Source of the DNA: CAVPEV01 sp963703555 | GTDB lineage: Bacteria > Actinomycetota > Actinomycetes > Actinomycetales > Cellulomonadaceae | DNA: 64,000 nt | Direction of reading: 5' to 3' | Assembly (NCBI GenBank): GCA_963703555.1 | Contig: CAVPEV010000048.1 | Coordinates: 1 to 64,000 of the forward strand | Shown: in pieces, positions 17,801 to 25,875 of the stretch | Layout of the letters: every line of letters begins with the position of its first letter | How positions within the stretch are numbered: position 1 is the stretch's first letter | The notes under the pieces: generated by a model | Database searches by the model: none | Seen by the model: the letters and a program-made list of their open reading frames with translations, nothing else | What the model was told of the DNA's origin: nothing | Position numbers and translations under genes: made by a program

Positions 17801-18329
17801 CGGCCTGGTGAACCACGAGGGCACCATCCGGTGGAACGAGGTGCCGGTGACCGATGCGCAGACCTTCCTGCGGCCCGGTCAGGTCGCCTACGTGGCCCAG
17901 GTGCCGCGCGTGCTGTCCGGGTCGTTCGCCGACAACGTCGCGCTGGACCATGAGCGTCCGTGGCAGGAGGCCCTGCAGGACGCCCGGCTGGGCGCCGACA
18001 TCGCCGCCGCGGGCGGACGCGACGTGCTCGTCGGGCACCGGGGCGTGCGGCTGTCCGGCGGACAGGTGCAGCGGCTGGCACTGGCCCGGGCGCAGGCGAC
18101 CGGCGCCGAGCTGCTCGTGGCCGACGACGTCTCCTCCGCCCTGGACGCCCGCACCGAGCTGGAGCTGTGGGACGGCCTGCGCCGGCGCGGCGTCACCGTC
18201 CTGGGGTCCACCTCCAAGCGCGCCGCGCTCGCCCAGGCCGACCAGGTGGTCGTCCTCGAGGACGGGCACGTCGCCGCACGCGGGCGGTGGGCCGAGCTGG
18301 CCGAGGACTGGGGCCACCTCGCCAGCTGA
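14877..18329 (+). CDS. fused ABC exporter, two membrane-ATPase units in one chain
   Basis: 1150 residues: TMD1-NBD1-TMD2-NBD2. NBD1 (about residues 320-560) has Walker A GRTGAGKST, signature LSAGEEQ, Walker B with catalytic Glu (VVVLDEATARMD) and H-loop His (IIVAHRLSTT). NBD2 (about 920-1145) has Walker A GRIGSGKSS and a canonical signature LSGGQVQ, but its Walker B reads LLVADDVSSALD (Asp in place of Glu). The H-loop position is in LGSTSKR, without His. The two ATP sites are thus unequal, as in heterodimeric exporters. Substrate unknown. No partner genes adjoin, so it appears self-sufficient. Confidence 0.88.
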   Translation: MPAPQPLAWRLVTGPATALAAVAAAVAAAAETVATVVAGRIADGPTTGLVGLLAGLLVGAVLLDTAGRTTFAAVATRAEGGLRADLLAAALHQPPPVLEEQAVGELLDRVDDDPRQLGVLARRTGWEVSRGALRTVMAWVVAGVTWWPAWIAFPAVAAVALVVARPLTRALSARKQAEEAAWSEHSAQLEEAIAARDDVRSSLGQAHVVRQYAERARDVLRRVAATSELSAAVTRRTGLILQLMLAALALGGVGLVAGGRLDVATLVTLWLLVTAFVGQLTAVTYQLPELQAGLGALARARTLLDAVPEPVGGAPVPAGPADVEFRDLTFTYPGGFGLQSVTFTIPAGTSCALVGRTGAGKSTLAKLVSRAVQPPSGTVLVAGQDVTVTDVEALRRAVGVVTQRTEILAATLEDNIRLFAEVPHARVVAAIAELGLTDWVRALPDGLATPLGAAGTTLSAGEEQLVAFARLLVRDVAVVVLDEATARMDPQTEARVSHATDRLLAGRTGIIVAHRLSTTRRCSTVAVLDAGHVVQHGPRDLLAHEPGPFRDLLEAAGDTGPAVRTHAPTPVSALRAHQASRPVPVHVPGVPRPSVARTVLRALRTYPRWGLVGAGAFMLSSLLGAYGVLTGLLWGRTVADLQGDGTPWLTAGALAVSLLLAPLVLGVAFRVYVLWWSAVTLRLRLPVLVGQTRQHRLPRTPPGEAVARTLDSDRLVFYVDRWVDVTNGLLVVGVTALVARSALAGAVIGAILALSAVISALGAPIAGRTARLAGDERARFGQALASVLDASRTIKLAATTDAARAHLARADARRVAAVQREAVVRALLDGVPWLLVQLGVVAGWAVYLLDGWGLATALLVTTAASGVSWFATVAGAAVTEAPVARRWLQAMGELAGTDDLLSAPAGVDLVTGTAPAPAPAGRVPLHQLTLEGVGAVHDDGTVGVSGVDLTVHAGELVLLVGRIGSGKSSLLAALAGLVNHEGTIRWNEVPVTDAQTFLRPGQVAYVAQVPRVLSGSFADNVALDHERPWQEALQDARLGADIAAAGGRDVLVGHRGVRLSGGQVQRLALARAQATGAELLVADDVSSALDARTELELWDGLRRRGVTVLGSTSKRAALAQADQVVVLEDGHVAARGRWAELAEDWGHLAS

Positions 18330-18451
18330 CCGTCACGCACCGGCGCGACCATCCGGCCTACCGTCGCGCCGGCCCCTGGCCCTGTGAGCCGCTCGCTGTG
18401 TGAGCCGCTGCGAAGCTCACGCTGCCCGCGCGCAGGCCCTCGGCGGCCGCA

Positions 18452-19519
18452 TCACGGCCAGAGTGCGGCGATCGCCGCGGGAACCTGCGACGGTCCATCG
18501 ATCTCGGCGTACCGCCCACCGGCCGCCATCGCCAGGGCGCGCGCCTGGCCATCGGACTCGCCCGAGCCCGCCGGGGCGAGGACCAGGAGGGTCTCGATCC
18601 CGTGGGCCTGACCGACCGGGTCCCCGCCGGCGGTCGCCCGCCCGTCGGACAGCAGCAGCACCGCACGCCGGGGTGCCCGGGCCCGGGCGAGCTGCTCCTG
18701 CGCGGCGCGCAGTGCCAGGCCGAGGTCGGTCGTGCCGTGGCCACGCACGGAGAGCACGTCGCCGACCACCTGCTCCGCCGGCCGGTGCTGCTCCTGGTCC
18801 TTGACGACCTGCACCTGCGAGGAGAACGACAGCACGCTGTAGTCCTCCTCGGCCCGCAGTGCCACCGCGGCGGTGGCCAGCGCAGCGCTGGCGAGACGTC
18901 GCCCGCCCATCGATCCGCTGGTGTCCAGCACCAGGCACAGCGCGGTGCCCGGCCGGACCCAGCCGCGGCCGACCAGGTCCTCGACGGCCGGGGACCGCCG
19001 CGCCCCCCGCGCCAGGACCAGCGCATCGAGGCTGGCGTCCACATCCACGTCGACCCCGGGCTCGGCCCGCCGGGGCCGCAGCCGGCCGACACCCGGTCGG
19101 CTGGCCGGACCGCCTCTGGCGAGCGTGAGGAGCACCCGCCCGGCGAGCCGACGCGCCACGGTCGCCAAGCGCTCGTCGGTGGCCCCGGTGAGCTCGGCGA
19201 GCAGGACCAGCGCCGCGTCCGGGTCGATGCCGCGCAGGGTCGCCCACGCATCCTCGTCGATCACGCCCGTCTGGGGCGAGACCTCGGCGAAGCCCGGCAC
19301 CGAGGCCAGCTCGGCCCGGCCCGTCGTCCGGCGGAGCTGTGCGTGCTGCTCCGGCTGCCCATCAGGTCGGCCACCCGGGCGGCGAGCCGCGGGCTTCAGC
19401 GCGGCTCGGGGGGCGAGGGCAGCGCCGTGGCCCCCGTCCCGAGGCGTTTTCCCGGCGGGTCCGGCGGCTCCGGCGCGCCCGGCCGGGGTGTGGAGGGCCG
19501 GCCGAAGACCCGGCGCCAC
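18452..19519 (-). CDS. VWA-domain protein paired with MoxR ATPase (copy 1)
   Basis: C-terminal von Willebrand A domain with an intact MIDAS: DTSGSM, then a Thr in GHGTTDLG and Asp in LLLSDGRAT. The N-terminal part (about residues 70-200) is helical and acidic. The start is uncertain: the frame opens at 19519 inside the MoxR gene (123-bp overlap), with no better ATG. A CTG overlapping the MoxR stop at about 19398, or a GTG further in, are possible. The start therefore may be too far upstream. Pairs with the ATPase immediately upstream. MoxR-VWA pairs act as chaperones that remodel or insert cofactors in target enzymes. The target here is unknown. Confidence 0.78.
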   Translation of the reverse strand: MAPGLRPALHTPAGRAGAAGPAGKTPRDGGHGAALAPRAALKPAARRPGGRPDGQPEQHAQLRRTTGRAELASVPGFAEVSPQTGVIDEDAWATLRGIDPDAALVLLAELTGATDERLATVARRLAGRVLLTLARGGPASRPGVGRLRPRRAEPGVDVDVDASLDALVLARGARRSPAVEDLVGRGWVRPGTALCLVLDTSGSMGGRRLASAALATAAVALRAEEDYSVLSFSSQVQVVKDQEQHRPAEQVVGDVLSVRGHGTTDLGLALRAAQEQLARARAPRRAVLLLSDGRATAGGDPVGQAHGIETLLVLAPAGSGESDGQARALAMAAGGRYAEIDGPSQVPAAIAALWP

Positions 19520-20364
19520 AGTTCGGTGATGATCTCTTCCGCGGTGCGCCGGGCGGTGTCCTGCACCCGGATCCGCCCGGTGAGGGCGGCCAGGGCGGCG
19601 TCCAGCCCGACGCCGTCGTCGTCCGGTGGCACGTCACGCAACCGGGCCAGCGCCGCCGCGACGAGCATGAGGTCGACGGCACCGCGCACCGAGGAGCCGA
19701 CCCGGATGTCCGGGTGGTCCCGGGTGGCCCGCACCAGGGTGACGACGTCGTGGATCCGGGCGTCGATCGTGTCCGAGGCGGTGGGGCCGCCGGCGGCGGG
19801 TACCAGTGCGGGGTCGCCGGCTGCGGCGACTGCCCGGCGGACGATCTGCACCTCCTCCTCCGCGTCCTGGTAGTCCATCCGCACCCGGCACGTGCGGTCG
19901 TACACGGCCGAGGAGATCCGCGCCGTCCCGACCGCGTCGAACGGGTTCATCGCCGCGACCAGGCCGAACCCCGGCGACGCCGCGATCCGGCCGAGCCGTG
20001 GCACATGGATCTCCCCCTCGCTCATCACCGAGAGGAGCACGTTGAGGGTCTCCTCGGGCACCCGGTTGATCTCCTCGACGTACAGCAGCGAGCCGGTGCG
20101 CAGCGCCGTGGCGAGCGGCCCGTCGACGAAGACGTCCTCCTGGTAGCCCTCGCCGAGCACCCGACTGGGGTCGTAGCTGCCCACCAGCCGGGCGGGGGTG
20201 AGCTCGGCGCTGCCCTCGACGAGCTCCAGCCCCACACCGGCGGCACGCGCCAGGGTGCGCAACACCGTGGACTTCCCGGTGCCCGGCGGCCCCTCGAGCA
20301 GCACGTGGCGGCCAGCGGCGAGCGCGGCGAGGATGACCTCCACCTCACGCCGGCGGCCGACCAC
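19396..20364 (-). CDS. MoxR-family AAA+ ATPase (copy 1)
   Basis: About 322 residues. Walker A GPPGTGKST (about residues 25-33), Walker B LLYVEEINR, sensor region AAMNPFD, arginine finger region YDRTCRV, and a C-terminal lid domain with SSVRGAVDLML. Start GTG at 20364. The homology seems to begin a little before this (in-frame codons upstream read ...STVDAFGDD), so a non-ATG start further upstream is possible. It lies 99 bp downstream of the NDMA-type alcohol dehydrogenase and overlaps its VWA partner. Similar in layout to the pair at 23877-25850. Confidence 0.88.
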   Translation of the reverse strand: MVGRRREVEVILAALAAGRHVLLEGPPGTGKSTVLRTLARAAGVGLELVEGSAELTPARLVGSYDPSRVLGEGYQEDVFVDGPLATALRTGSLLYVEEINRVPEETLNVLLSVMSEGEIHVPRLGRIAASPGFGLVAAMNPFDAVGTARISSAVYDRTCRVRMDYQDAEEEVQIVRRAVAAAGDPALVPAAGGPTASDTIDARIHDVVTLVRATRDHPDIRVGSSVRGAVDLMLVAAALARLRDVPPDDDGVGLDAALAALTGRIRVQDTARRTAEEIITELWRRVFGRPSTPRPGAPEPPDPPGKRLGTGATALPSPPEPR

Positions 20365-20462
20365 GTCGTCGCCGAAGGCGTCGACTGTGCTGGCCGAGAG
20401 CAGTGCCGCGACCCCGCGGGGCGAGCTCGCGGCACCACTCCCGGCAGCAGGGGTGCTCCCGG

Positions 20463-21575
20463 TCAGGAGTACATCACCACCCCGCGGATGTTCTTGCCGT
20501 CCCGCATGTCCTGGTAGCCCTGGTTGATGTCCTCCAGGGCGTACGTGCGGGTGACCAGCTCGTCGAGCTTCACCTGGCCGGCCTGGTACAGGCTGAGCAG
20601 GTTGGGGATGTCGAAGCGGGGGTTGGCGGAGCCGAACAGCGAGCCCTGCAGCCGCTTCTGGGACAGCGTGAGGTCGAACAGCGACAGCGTGACGTCGTTC
20701 TTCGCGGCGGCGGCGATGCCCGTGACGACCCCGGTCCCGTTCTTGGTGACCAGGGCCATCATCTCGGCGATCATCGACCCGGTGACCACGCCCGGCGTGA
20801 GGATGGCCTTGTCCGCCATCTGGCCGCGGGTGAGGTCCCGGACCAGCGGCATCGCCTCGGCCATGCTCGCCGCACTGTGCGTGGCACCGAACTCCTGGGC
20901 GTTCTCGCGCTTGAACTCGACCGGGTCGATCGCGACGATGTTCTTCGCGCCGGCCAGCCGGGCGCCCTGCACCGCGTTGGAGCCGATCCCGCCGACGCCG
21001 ATGACGACGACCGTGTCACCCGTGCGCACCTGCGCGCCGTAGACCGCCGAGCCCCACCCGGTGGTGACGCCGCAGCCGACCAGGGCCGCCTTGTCCAACG
21101 GGATGTCGTCGTCGATCTTCACCGCCGACGCCTCGTTGACGACGGTGTACGGAGCGAACGTGCCCAGCACGCACATCAGGCGCGCGTCCTGGCCGCGGAC
21201 GTGGTGGCGGGAACCGCCGGTGATCTGCAGGCCCTCGAGGATCCCCGCGCCGAGGTCGCAGAGGTTCTGGTGGCCGGTGGAGCACATCTTGCAGTGCCCG
21301 CAGGCGGGGATGAAGCTGAGGACCACGTGGTCCCCCTCGGCCAGGCTGGTGACACCGGGCCCGACCTTCGCCACGACGCCGGCGCCCTCGTGCCCGCCGA
21401 TGTAGGGGTAGCCCGGCACGGGCATGTCCCCGGTGAGGATGTGCTCGTCGGAGTGACACAGCCCGGAGGCGGTGAGCTTGACGAGCACCTCGCCGGCCTG
21501 CGGGTCGTCGAGCTCCATCTCCTCGATCTGCCAGTCCTGCCCGACTCCCCAGTTGACTGCTGCCTTGGTCTTCAT
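20463..21575 (-). CDS. NDMA-dependent (mycofactocin-type) zinc alcohol dehydrogenase
   Basis: 370-residue medium-chain dehydrogenase. Catalytic zinc ligands in GLCHSDEH and GGHEGAG, structural zinc cysteines in CGHCKMCSTGHQNLC, and the Rossmann motif GVGGIGSNAVQG (about residues 190-200). The sequence matches the NDMA-dependent alcohol dehydrogenase subfamily, whose members occur in mycofactocin-encoding genomes and keep their nicotinamide tightly bound, needing an external acceptor. Location inside the mft locus supports mycofactocin as that acceptor. A GAGGAGGAAGC ribosome-binding site precedes the ATG. The SDR lies 31 bp upstream on the same strand. Confidence 0.92.
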   Translation of the reverse strand: MKTKAAVNWGVGQDWQIEEMELDDPQAGEVLVKLTASGLCHSDEHILTGDMPVPGYPYIGGHEGAGVVAKVGPGVTSLAEGDHVVLSFIPACGHCKMCSTGHQNLCDLGAGILEGLQITGGSRHHVRGQDARLMCVLGTFAPYTVVNEASAVKIDDDIPLDKAALVGCGVTTGWGSAVYGAQVRTGDTVVVIGVGGIGSNAVQGARLAGAKNIVAIDPVEFKRENAQEFGATHSAASMAEAMPLVRDLTRGQMADKAILTPGVVTGSMIAEMMALVTKNGTGVVTGIAAAAKNDVTLSLFDLTLSQKRLQGSLFGSANPRFDIPNLLSLYQAGQVKLDELVTRTYALEDINQGYQDMRDGKNIRGVVMYS

Positions 21576-21606
21576 GCTTCCTCCTCGTTGAGTGCGAACG
21601 TGCTGA

Positions 21607-22461
21607 TCAGTGCGCCGGCGCCAGGTTGAAGCCGGGCAGGATCATGTGGCCGGCGTCCACCGGCAGGGCCACGCCGGTGACGGCCGACGCGAGGTCCGAG
21701 TTGAGGAACAAGGCCGCGTTGGCGATGACCTCCGGCGGCAACAGCCCGGCCCCCTTGAGGGCGTGGAAGTGCCGCGCGCTCTCGAACGCCTCGTCCGCCG
21801 TGGCGCCCTCGTGGCCGGCGAGCATGGCGTGCATCGGCTCGTTGTCGGTCATGCCGGTGCGGATGGCGCCCGGGTTGACACTGTTGCACCGGATCCCGTA
21901 CGGGGCGAGCTCCAGGGCGATGTTCCGCATGAGGCCCACGAGCCCGTGCTTCGCGGTGACGTAGTGGGCGTACTGCTGTGCCGGCTCGAGCCCGTTGATG
22001 GAGGACGTGATGACGATGGATCCGGTCCCGCGCTCGATCATGTGCGGTGCGACCGCCTTGGCGGCCTTCCACACGCCGGTGAGGTTCACCCCGATCATCT
22101 CGTCCCACATCTCCTCGCTCATCTCCCAGAACGTGGAGAGGCTGAGGATCCCGGCGTTGGCGATGAGGATGTCGATCTGGCCGAACTGGGCGAGCGTCTC
22201 GGCCACGACGTGGTCCAGCGCCGCCTGGTCCCGCACGTCGGCCTGGAAGGAGAGCACCCTGCGGTCCAGGGCCTCCACCTGCCGTACCGTCTCGGCCAGG
22301 TCGTCGGGGGTGGACAGCGGGTAGGGCACCGTGCCCAGCTGGCTGACTGCGTCGACGACGACGATGTCGGCGCCCTCGCGGGCGGAGACGACGGCGTGCG
22401 CACGGCCCTGGCCGCGAGCGCCGCCGGTGATGAGAGCTACCTTGCCGTCAAGCATTCCCAT
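21607..22461 (-). CDS. mycofactocin-coupled SDR oxidoreductase (copy 1)
   Basis: 284-residue short-chain dehydrogenase. Cofactor motif TGGARGQGRAHA (residues 13-24), NAG motif (IANAGI), catalytic Ser in VITSSINGL, and Tyr/Lys in YAHYVTAKHG. The insertion after the second strand (LSTPDDLAETVRQVEALDRR) is typical of the mycofactocin-coupled SDR subfamily that retains its NAD. Same strand and close spacing with mftD (upstream) and the alcohol dehydrogenase (downstream). The substrate, presumably an alcohol or ketone, is unknown. Confidence 0.9.
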   Translation of the reverse strand: MGMLDGKVALITGGARGQGRAHAVVSAREGADIVVVDAVSQLGTVPYPLSTPDDLAETVRQVEALDRRVLSFQADVRDQAALDHVVAETLAQFGQIDILIANAGILSLSTFWEMSEEMWDEMIGVNLTGVWKAAKAVAPHMIERGTGSIVITSSINGLEPAQQYAHYVTAKHGLVGLMRNIALELAPYGIRCNSVNPGAIRTGMTDNEPMHAMLAGHEGATADEAFESARHFHALKGAGLLPPEVIANAALFLNSDLASAVTGVALPVDAGHMILPGFNLAPAH

Positions 22462-22530
22462 GATGGGTCCTTCGTTGTGTGGTTGATGGATGAGGCATCG
22501 GCCAGGTCCGGCCGTGTCTGTGCGGCCGGC

Positions 22531-23760
22531 TCAGTGGAGCCGCTCGTGCAGGCTGTGCACGTCGCCGACGAAGTGCCCCTCGGGAGAGCCGAGGGTGCGG
22601 GCGAAGTTCGGCGGGATGACGAGGTCCTCGCGGGACAGCTCGCGGATGGAGGACTTGCGCAGGCCCATGAGCCCGGAGTCGAGCCCGCCACGCAGGATGT
22701 CGAGCACGTTCTCGACGCCGGCCTGGCTGTTGGCCGCCATGCCCCACAGGTAGGCGCGCCCGATGAGCACGGCGCGGGCACCCAGGGCGAGCGCCTTGAG
22801 CACGTCGCTGCCCCGCCGGATGCCACCGTCCATGAGGACCTCCACCTGGTCGCCGACCGCGTCGACGATCGACGGCAGCACGCGGATCGTCGCCGGGGTG
22901 CCGTCCAGGTTGTTGCCGCCGTGGTTGGACACCGAGATCGCGGTGACCCCGGCGTCGACGGCCGCCTTGGCGTCGTCGATCCGGGTGATGCCCTTGACCA
23001 TGAACGGCCCACCCCAGGCCTCGCGCAACCAGGCCACGTCCTGCCACGTGGGCTCCGGCGTCTCCATCCACTCCCGGTAGGCCGCGAAGAACGTCGGCTC
23101 CGGCTGACCGGGCAGCTGCATGTTCGGCACGGTGAGGGCCGGCGGCCGCAGGGTCTTGGCGTAGTCGAACAGGTAGCGGAACTTCGCCCCGAAGATCACC
23201 TCGGGCGCGTGCTGGAGCACGGCATGCAGGTCCATCTGCTCGGGGATCTTCGGGCTGCCCCAGTCCCGCCCGTTGGAGAAGGACCAGTCCAGGGTGACGA
23301 TGAGTCCGACCGCCCCGGCCTGCTTCGCCCGCTGGATCCGGTGCAGGATCGCGTCCTTCGTCCCGGTCCAGTAGGTCTGGAAGAAGATCTGCGGGTTGGC
23401 CGCCACGACCTCCTCGACCGGCTTGCTGCCGAACCCGCCCAGTCCCATGGCCACGCCGCGGTTCGCCGCCGCCCGGGCGACCGCCACCTCACCGTCCGGG
23501 TGGACGGCCTGCACGCCGGTGGGGGAGATGATCACCGGCATCGACACCGGCTGGCCCATCACCGTGGTGGACAGCTCCCGGCTGGCCGGCAGGTCGACGA
23601 CGTGCGGGGCGAGACCCAGCTCGGCGAAGGCGTCGACGTTGTCGCGCAGCGTCGTGCCCCTCTCCGAGCCGGCGACCAGCGCCAGGTAGACGGACTTCGG
23701 CAGTCGCCGCTTGGCGCGTCGGCGCGCCTCGGTCACGGTCTCGAACCACTCGTCAGCCAT
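22531..23760 (-). CDS. mftD: pre-mycofactocin synthase MftD (FMN-dependent)
   Basis: 409 residues of the FMN-binding alpha-hydroxy-acid dehydrogenase family (lactate dehydrogenase/glycolate oxidase fold). FMN motifs ISPTGVQAVHPDGE, QTYWTGTKD, catalytic His in VSNHGGNNLDGTPAT, and phosphate-binding DGGIRRGSDVLKALALGA. In mycofactocin biosynthesis MftD oxidatively deaminates the dihydro-precursor to the redox-active pre-mycofactocin. Unlike the usual A-B-C-D order, it is separated from mftC by an SDR and a MoxR-VWA pair. Confidence 0.92.
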   Translation of the reverse strand: MADEWFETVTEARRRAKRRLPKSVYLALVAGSERGTTLRDNVDAFAELGLAPHVVDLPASRELSTTVMGQPVSMPVIISPTGVQAVHPDGEVAVARAAANRGVAMGLGGFGSKPVEEVVAANPQIFFQTYWTGTKDAILHRIQRAKQAGAVGLIVTLDWSFSNGRDWGSPKIPEQMDLHAVLQHAPEVIFGAKFRYLFDYAKTLRPPALTVPNMQLPGQPEPTFFAAYREWMETPEPTWQDVAWLREAWGGPFMVKGITRIDDAKAAVDAGVTAISVSNHGGNNLDGTPATIRVLPSIVDAVGDQVEVLMDGGIRRGSDVLKALALGARAVLIGRAYLWGMAANSQAGVENVLDILRGGLDSGLMGLRKSSIRELSREDLVIPPNFARTLGSPEGHFVGDVHSLHERLH

Positions 23761-23799
23761 AGGGGTGTTCCTCTCGTGTGGAGATCGGTTCAGGTGTCG

Positions 23800-23819
23800 A
23801 GCCGGACGCCGCTCCGGCT
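23800..23819. terminator. hairpin between VWA copy 2 and mftD
   Basis: AGCCGGA (23800-23806) and TCCGGCT (23813-23819) form a 7-bp stem with a 6-nt loop in the 116-bp gap. It may attenuate transcription between the MoxR-VWA pair and mftD. No U-tract. Confidence 0.4.
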
Positions 23820-23876
23820 GCCGGGGCCACCGCCCACGGTCGTCCCCGGACGTGGGAACGATCTGGGAGATTCCGG

Positions 23877-24842
23877 TCAGGGCGCGAACAGCCGCGAGAC
23901 GGCCGGGCCGACGTCCCGGTAGTCCCGCACCAGCGCCAGCCGGCCGTGCCCGCGGTGCGCCAGCTCACGGCCGAGGTCGACGTCCTTCTCCCCCGAGGTG
24001 TCCAGCAGGACGTCCAGCCGTGGCAGCCGGGCCGCGACGAGGCGGGGGTCCGGACCGGCGTTGTGCACGCAGTCGGACAGCAGCAGGACGCGCGCGTCCG
24101 CGACGGCGACGCCGGCCAGCTGCCGCTGGGCAAGCTCCAGCGGGAAGCTGACGTTCGTGAGCCCCTGGGCGGGGATCCGCACGAGCGTCTCCAGGAGAGC
24201 CCGCGGTGCCACCCGTTCGCCGAGCGGGACCAGGACGGCCGCGTCCGACCAGAACGCGATGACGGCGAGGTCGTCCCGGGACAGCTCGGCCGCCAGAGCG
24301 CCGACCGTCGCGGCCGCTGTGCGGACGCGTTCGCCGCGCATGGAGCCGGAGACGTCCACCGCGAGGACCACGGCCCGCCTCGTCCGCAACCGTTCGCGCA
24401 CCACGACGTCCGCCGCGCGCGGGACCGGCTCGGCGACCAGCGCCTCGAGCGTGGCATCCATGTCGATGTCGTCCGAGGCCCCGCTGAACGGGACGCTGAC
24501 CAGCTCGCCCAGGCCGCGCCGCGGCCTGACCCGGCGCTGCGGACGGATGAGCGAGAGCCGGGACGCGATCTCCTGGGCTCGACGGATCGTCTGCTCATCG
24601 ACTTCTCCCTGCGGGACCAGCACCTGTTGCGCGTCCTCGCCCGTCATCCCCGGGGCGGTGGCGCCCTGGGGTGCGCGCGGGGTGTGCCCGGACCGTCCCG
24701 GATCGGCAGTGAGCACCACCCCGGCCCCGCTCCCGCTGGGCCGGTACACCGTCGGCTCGGCGTCGAGCGCCTTCGGGGTGCGTCGCAACGGGCGCATCCC
24801 CGAGCGCTGGGACCGGCGCACGATCGGCGAGTCCGCCTCCAC
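23877..24842 (-). CDS. VWA-domain protein paired with MoxR ATPase (copy 2)
   Basis: 321 residues. A long basic, disordered N-terminal part (about residues 1-70) precedes a helical region and a C-terminal VWA domain. MIDAS is intact: DVSGSM, Thr in QGLTNVSFP, and Asp in LLLSDCVHN. GTG start at 24842, 6 bp after the MoxR stop. Differs from copy 1 in the N-terminal region, so each may have its own client. Expected to bind the adjacent AAA+ protein and a target enzyme through the metal-ion site; target unknown. Confidence 0.85.
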   Translation of the reverse strand: MEADSPIVRRSQRSGMRPLRRTPKALDAEPTVYRPSGSGAGVVLTADPGRSGHTPRAPQGATAPGMTGEDAQQVLVPQGEVDEQTIRRAQEIASRLSLIRPQRRVRPRRGLGELVSVPFSGASDDIDMDATLEALVAEPVPRAADVVVRERLRTRRAVVLAVDVSGSMRGERVRTAAATVGALAAELSRDDLAVIAFWSDAAVLVPLGERVAPRALLETLVRIPAQGLTNVSFPLELAQRQLAGVAVADARVLLLSDCVHNAGPDPRLVAARLPRLDVLLDTSGEKDVDLGRELAHRGHGRLALVRDYRDVGPAVSRLFAP

Positions 24843-24848
24843 CGCCCT

Positions 24849-25850
24849 TCATCCGGGCTGCGCCGCGGCCGGGTCGAGGACGAAGTGGTCCTCCCAGATC
24901 TGCCGGAGCACCATCTCCGGCGTGGCGTCCACCGCGTCGTCGAGCTGGATGCGCCCGGACAGGCTGACCACCATGGCGTCGTAGACGGTCTCCGCATAGC
25001 GCTGCCGTGCCGACCCCTCCGCGCCCAGCCGGGCGCCACCGGGTTCGCGCAGACCGCGCATCGCCGCGAGCTCGGCGCCGACGAGGGCCAGGTCGATCGC
25101 CCCGCGCACGCTGCTGCCCTGGCGGATGTCCGGGTGCAGCCGGGTCGCCCGGGTGACAGCGACCGCGTCCGCGCGCAGCGCCGTCGCCAGCTCCGGCGGC
25201 GTGCGGTCCGGCGGCAGCGGCGCCCGCAGGGTGACGATGCCCAGCTCGGCCTCGGCGTCCTGGTAGGTCACGGCGAGCCGGTTGAACCGGTCGTGGATCG
25301 ACGTCGACAGCGGTGTCGTCCCGATGTTGTCGTACGGGTTCATCGAGCCGATCACCCGGAACGTGTGCTGGGCCACGACGCGACCGATTCGCGGCACCAC
25401 GACCTCCCGCTCGGCCATCGCGGTGAGCAGGGTGTTGATCGTGTCGTCCGGAGCGCGGTTGAACTCCTCGATGTAGAGGAACCCGCCCTCCCGCATCGCC
25501 CGCAGCAGCGGCCCGTCGGTGAAGTTCTCCGGACGGTAGCCCTCCTGCAGCACCCGGGCCGGGTCGTGCTGGCCGATCAGCTTGGCCGGCGTGAGGTCCG
25601 CGTTGCCCTCGACGAAGACGAGCGGGATCCCCCACTCGCCCGCGATCGCGCGCAGCAGCGTGCTCTTGGAGGTGCCGGGCGGGCCCTCGAGGAGGACGTC
25701 CCGCCCGGCCGCCACCGCTGCCAGGATGAGCTCGAGCTCGCGCTCCCGGCCCACGACCTCCGCGCCGATCCTGGCCAGGACATCGGCCAGGGCCAACTCG
25801 CCGTCGTCGCCGTGCAGCACCGTCTCGCTCATCCGAGCCGCACCGGACAT
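24849..25850 (-). CDS. MoxR-family AAA+ ATPase (copy 2)
   Basis: 333 residues (or 327 from the second Met, MSETVLHGDD). Walker A GPPGTSKST, Walker B FLYIEEFNR, sensor GSMNPYDNIG, arginine-finger region HDRFNRLAV and lid motif SSVRGAIDLAL. It lies 25 bp downstream of SDR copy 2 and directly before its VWA partner, the same order as copy 1 (dehydrogenase, then MoxR, then VWA). Likely duplicated from, or paralogous to, the ATPase at 19396-20364. Confidence 0.9.
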   Translation of the reverse strand: MSGAARMSETVLHGDDGELALADVLARIGAEVVGRERELELILAAVAAGRDVLLEGPPGTSKSTLLRAIAGEWGIPLVFVEGNADLTPAKLIGQHDPARVLQEGYRPENFTDGPLLRAMREGGFLYIEEFNRAPDDTINTLLTAMAEREVVVPRIGRVVAQHTFRVIGSMNPYDNIGTTPLSTSIHDRFNRLAVTYQDAEAELGIVTLRAPLPPDRTPPELATALRADAVAVTRATRLHPDIRQGSSVRGAIDLALVGAELAAMRGLREPGGARLGAEGSARQRYAETVYDAMVVSLSGRIQLDDAVDATPEMVLRQIWEDHFVLDPAAAQPG

Positions 25851-25875
25851 ACCAGATCAAGCAGCCAGGTGGTCG

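Noticed and set aside
18452..25850. CoxDE of an aerobic CO dehydrogenase
   Set aside because: No coxM, coxS or coxL genes are present; the pairs lie among mycofactocin genes.
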